NCBI GenBank assembly: GCA_964019155.1
Contig: OZ025239.1
Location: forward strand, 10,059,735 to 10,123,734
Direction of reading: 5' to 3'
Source: Osedax fenrisi
Lineage: Eukaryota > Annelida > Polychaeta > Sabellida > Siboglinidae
Length of the DNA stretch: 64,000 nucleotides
Position numbers and translations under genes: made by a program. Shown here piece after piece: positions 63,614 to 64,000 of the stretch. The notes beneath the pieces were generated by a model that ran no database searches, was not told where the DNA came from, and saw only the letters and a program-made list of their open reading frames with translations. Position 1 is the first letter of the stretch; each line of letters begins with the position of its first letter.

Positions 63614-63785
63614 AATTTCAAAATTCTAACTTTTATTGAGTTATCCAATAATGTTGATAATTGAGGTAACAATGAAATGGATCTATAATTGTCTGGTTTA
63701 GATCTATTACCGTCTTTAAATAAAGGAATTACTTTTTCATTTTATAAAGCTATTGAAAATATTCCCTCAGTTAAGGGGATCCCGC
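63614..63785 (-). pseudogene. LINE reverse transcriptase relic cut by the palindrome edge
   Basis: Minus strand reads TEGIFSIAL, a stop, NEKVIPLFKDGNRSKPDNYR and SISLLPQLSTLLDNS, then VRILKFG. This is reverse transcriptase domain 1 of L2/CR1/Jockey-type LINEs (A-K-V-I-P-L-F-K-K-G-D...N-Y-R-P-I-S-L-L-P). Similarity to the left arm starts right where this reading ends (63613). The inverted duplication breakpoint, or a later deletion on the left side, therefore lies in this LINE. Confidence 0.85.
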
Positions 63786-64000
63786 ACATTTAAAGTGATA
63801 ATAATTTAGAACAGATAGAACATAAAAACTATTATAATTATAATATTAATTTTTTTTGCTTAATATAGAATTTAATTATGTGAATAGTAAAATAGAGAGA
63901 TAATTAATAAAATGTATAGAATTCATTGTATAAAATGATAATTTCTATGGAAATACCATCATTTTAGTATTGCTAATTTTTAATATAGATATATATATAT
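63786..64000. other. A+T-rich end of window
   Basis: No feature seen. Confidence 0.6.

Overview
This window comes from a very A+T-rich animal nuclear genome (about four fifths A+T by eye). Split coding exons with GT-AG borders, a dynein heavy chain exon pair, a P-element/THAP9-type transposase, Helitron, hAT, L2/CR1-like LINE and Ty3-type LTR relics all point to a metazoan. An arthropod, for example an A+T-rich insect, is my best guess, but the window cannot settle the species. I see no intact conventional protein gene. Almost everything is repeat, transposon relic or decayed exon.

Layout. 1-15.5 kb: A+T-rich DNA with a long pure ACT microsatellite, a 3-kb segment duplicated at 47.7-50.3 kb, a duplicated ~1.1-kb block carrying exon-like pieces on the minus strand, a broken LINE reverse transcriptase, two minus-strand exons of a decayed dynein heavy chain, a tRNA-headed SINE and an unidentified minus-strand exon with a clean splice donor. 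15.5-19.4 kb: remnants of a hAT element, a Helitron helicase and a P-element/THAP transposase. 19.8-46.1 kb: one tandem array of 94 units (my count) of 270, 279 or 290 bp. 46.4-50.3 kb: a second Helitron relic fused to the second copy of the 3-kb segment. 52.35-63.61 kb: an 11.3-kb imperfect palindrome (arms 4.1 and 6.7 kb, loop 439 bp). Its arms hold a solo LTR on one side and an internally deleted Ty3-type retrotransposon on the other, plus a nested MITE in each arm.

The feature most worth attention is the array. Each unit is an intron-like stretch ending in a splice acceptor, followed by an open 36-codon exon that encodes one C2H2 zinc-finger-like module and a stop codon. Directly upstream is a 23-nt micro-exon with a strong GTAAGT donor that joins in frame to every unit. 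Splicing one unit to the next would shift the frame, so the units look like tandem alternative terminal exons (compare the terminal zinc-finger exons of insect lola), or a satellite born from such an exon. Units come in subtypes arranged in a higher-order pattern that partly repeats every 5,040 bp. Seven units have lost the stop and would add a hydrophobic tail.

The Ty3-type element is the second point of interest. Its gag ends in a canonical T TTA AAC slippery heptamer next to the gag stop, and pol continues in the -1 frame. Its three 750-bp LTR copies (TG...CA, flanked by TATA) are nearly identical, so the insertion is young. Coordinates and open frames were read by eye. Family names rest on recognised motifs, without any database search.
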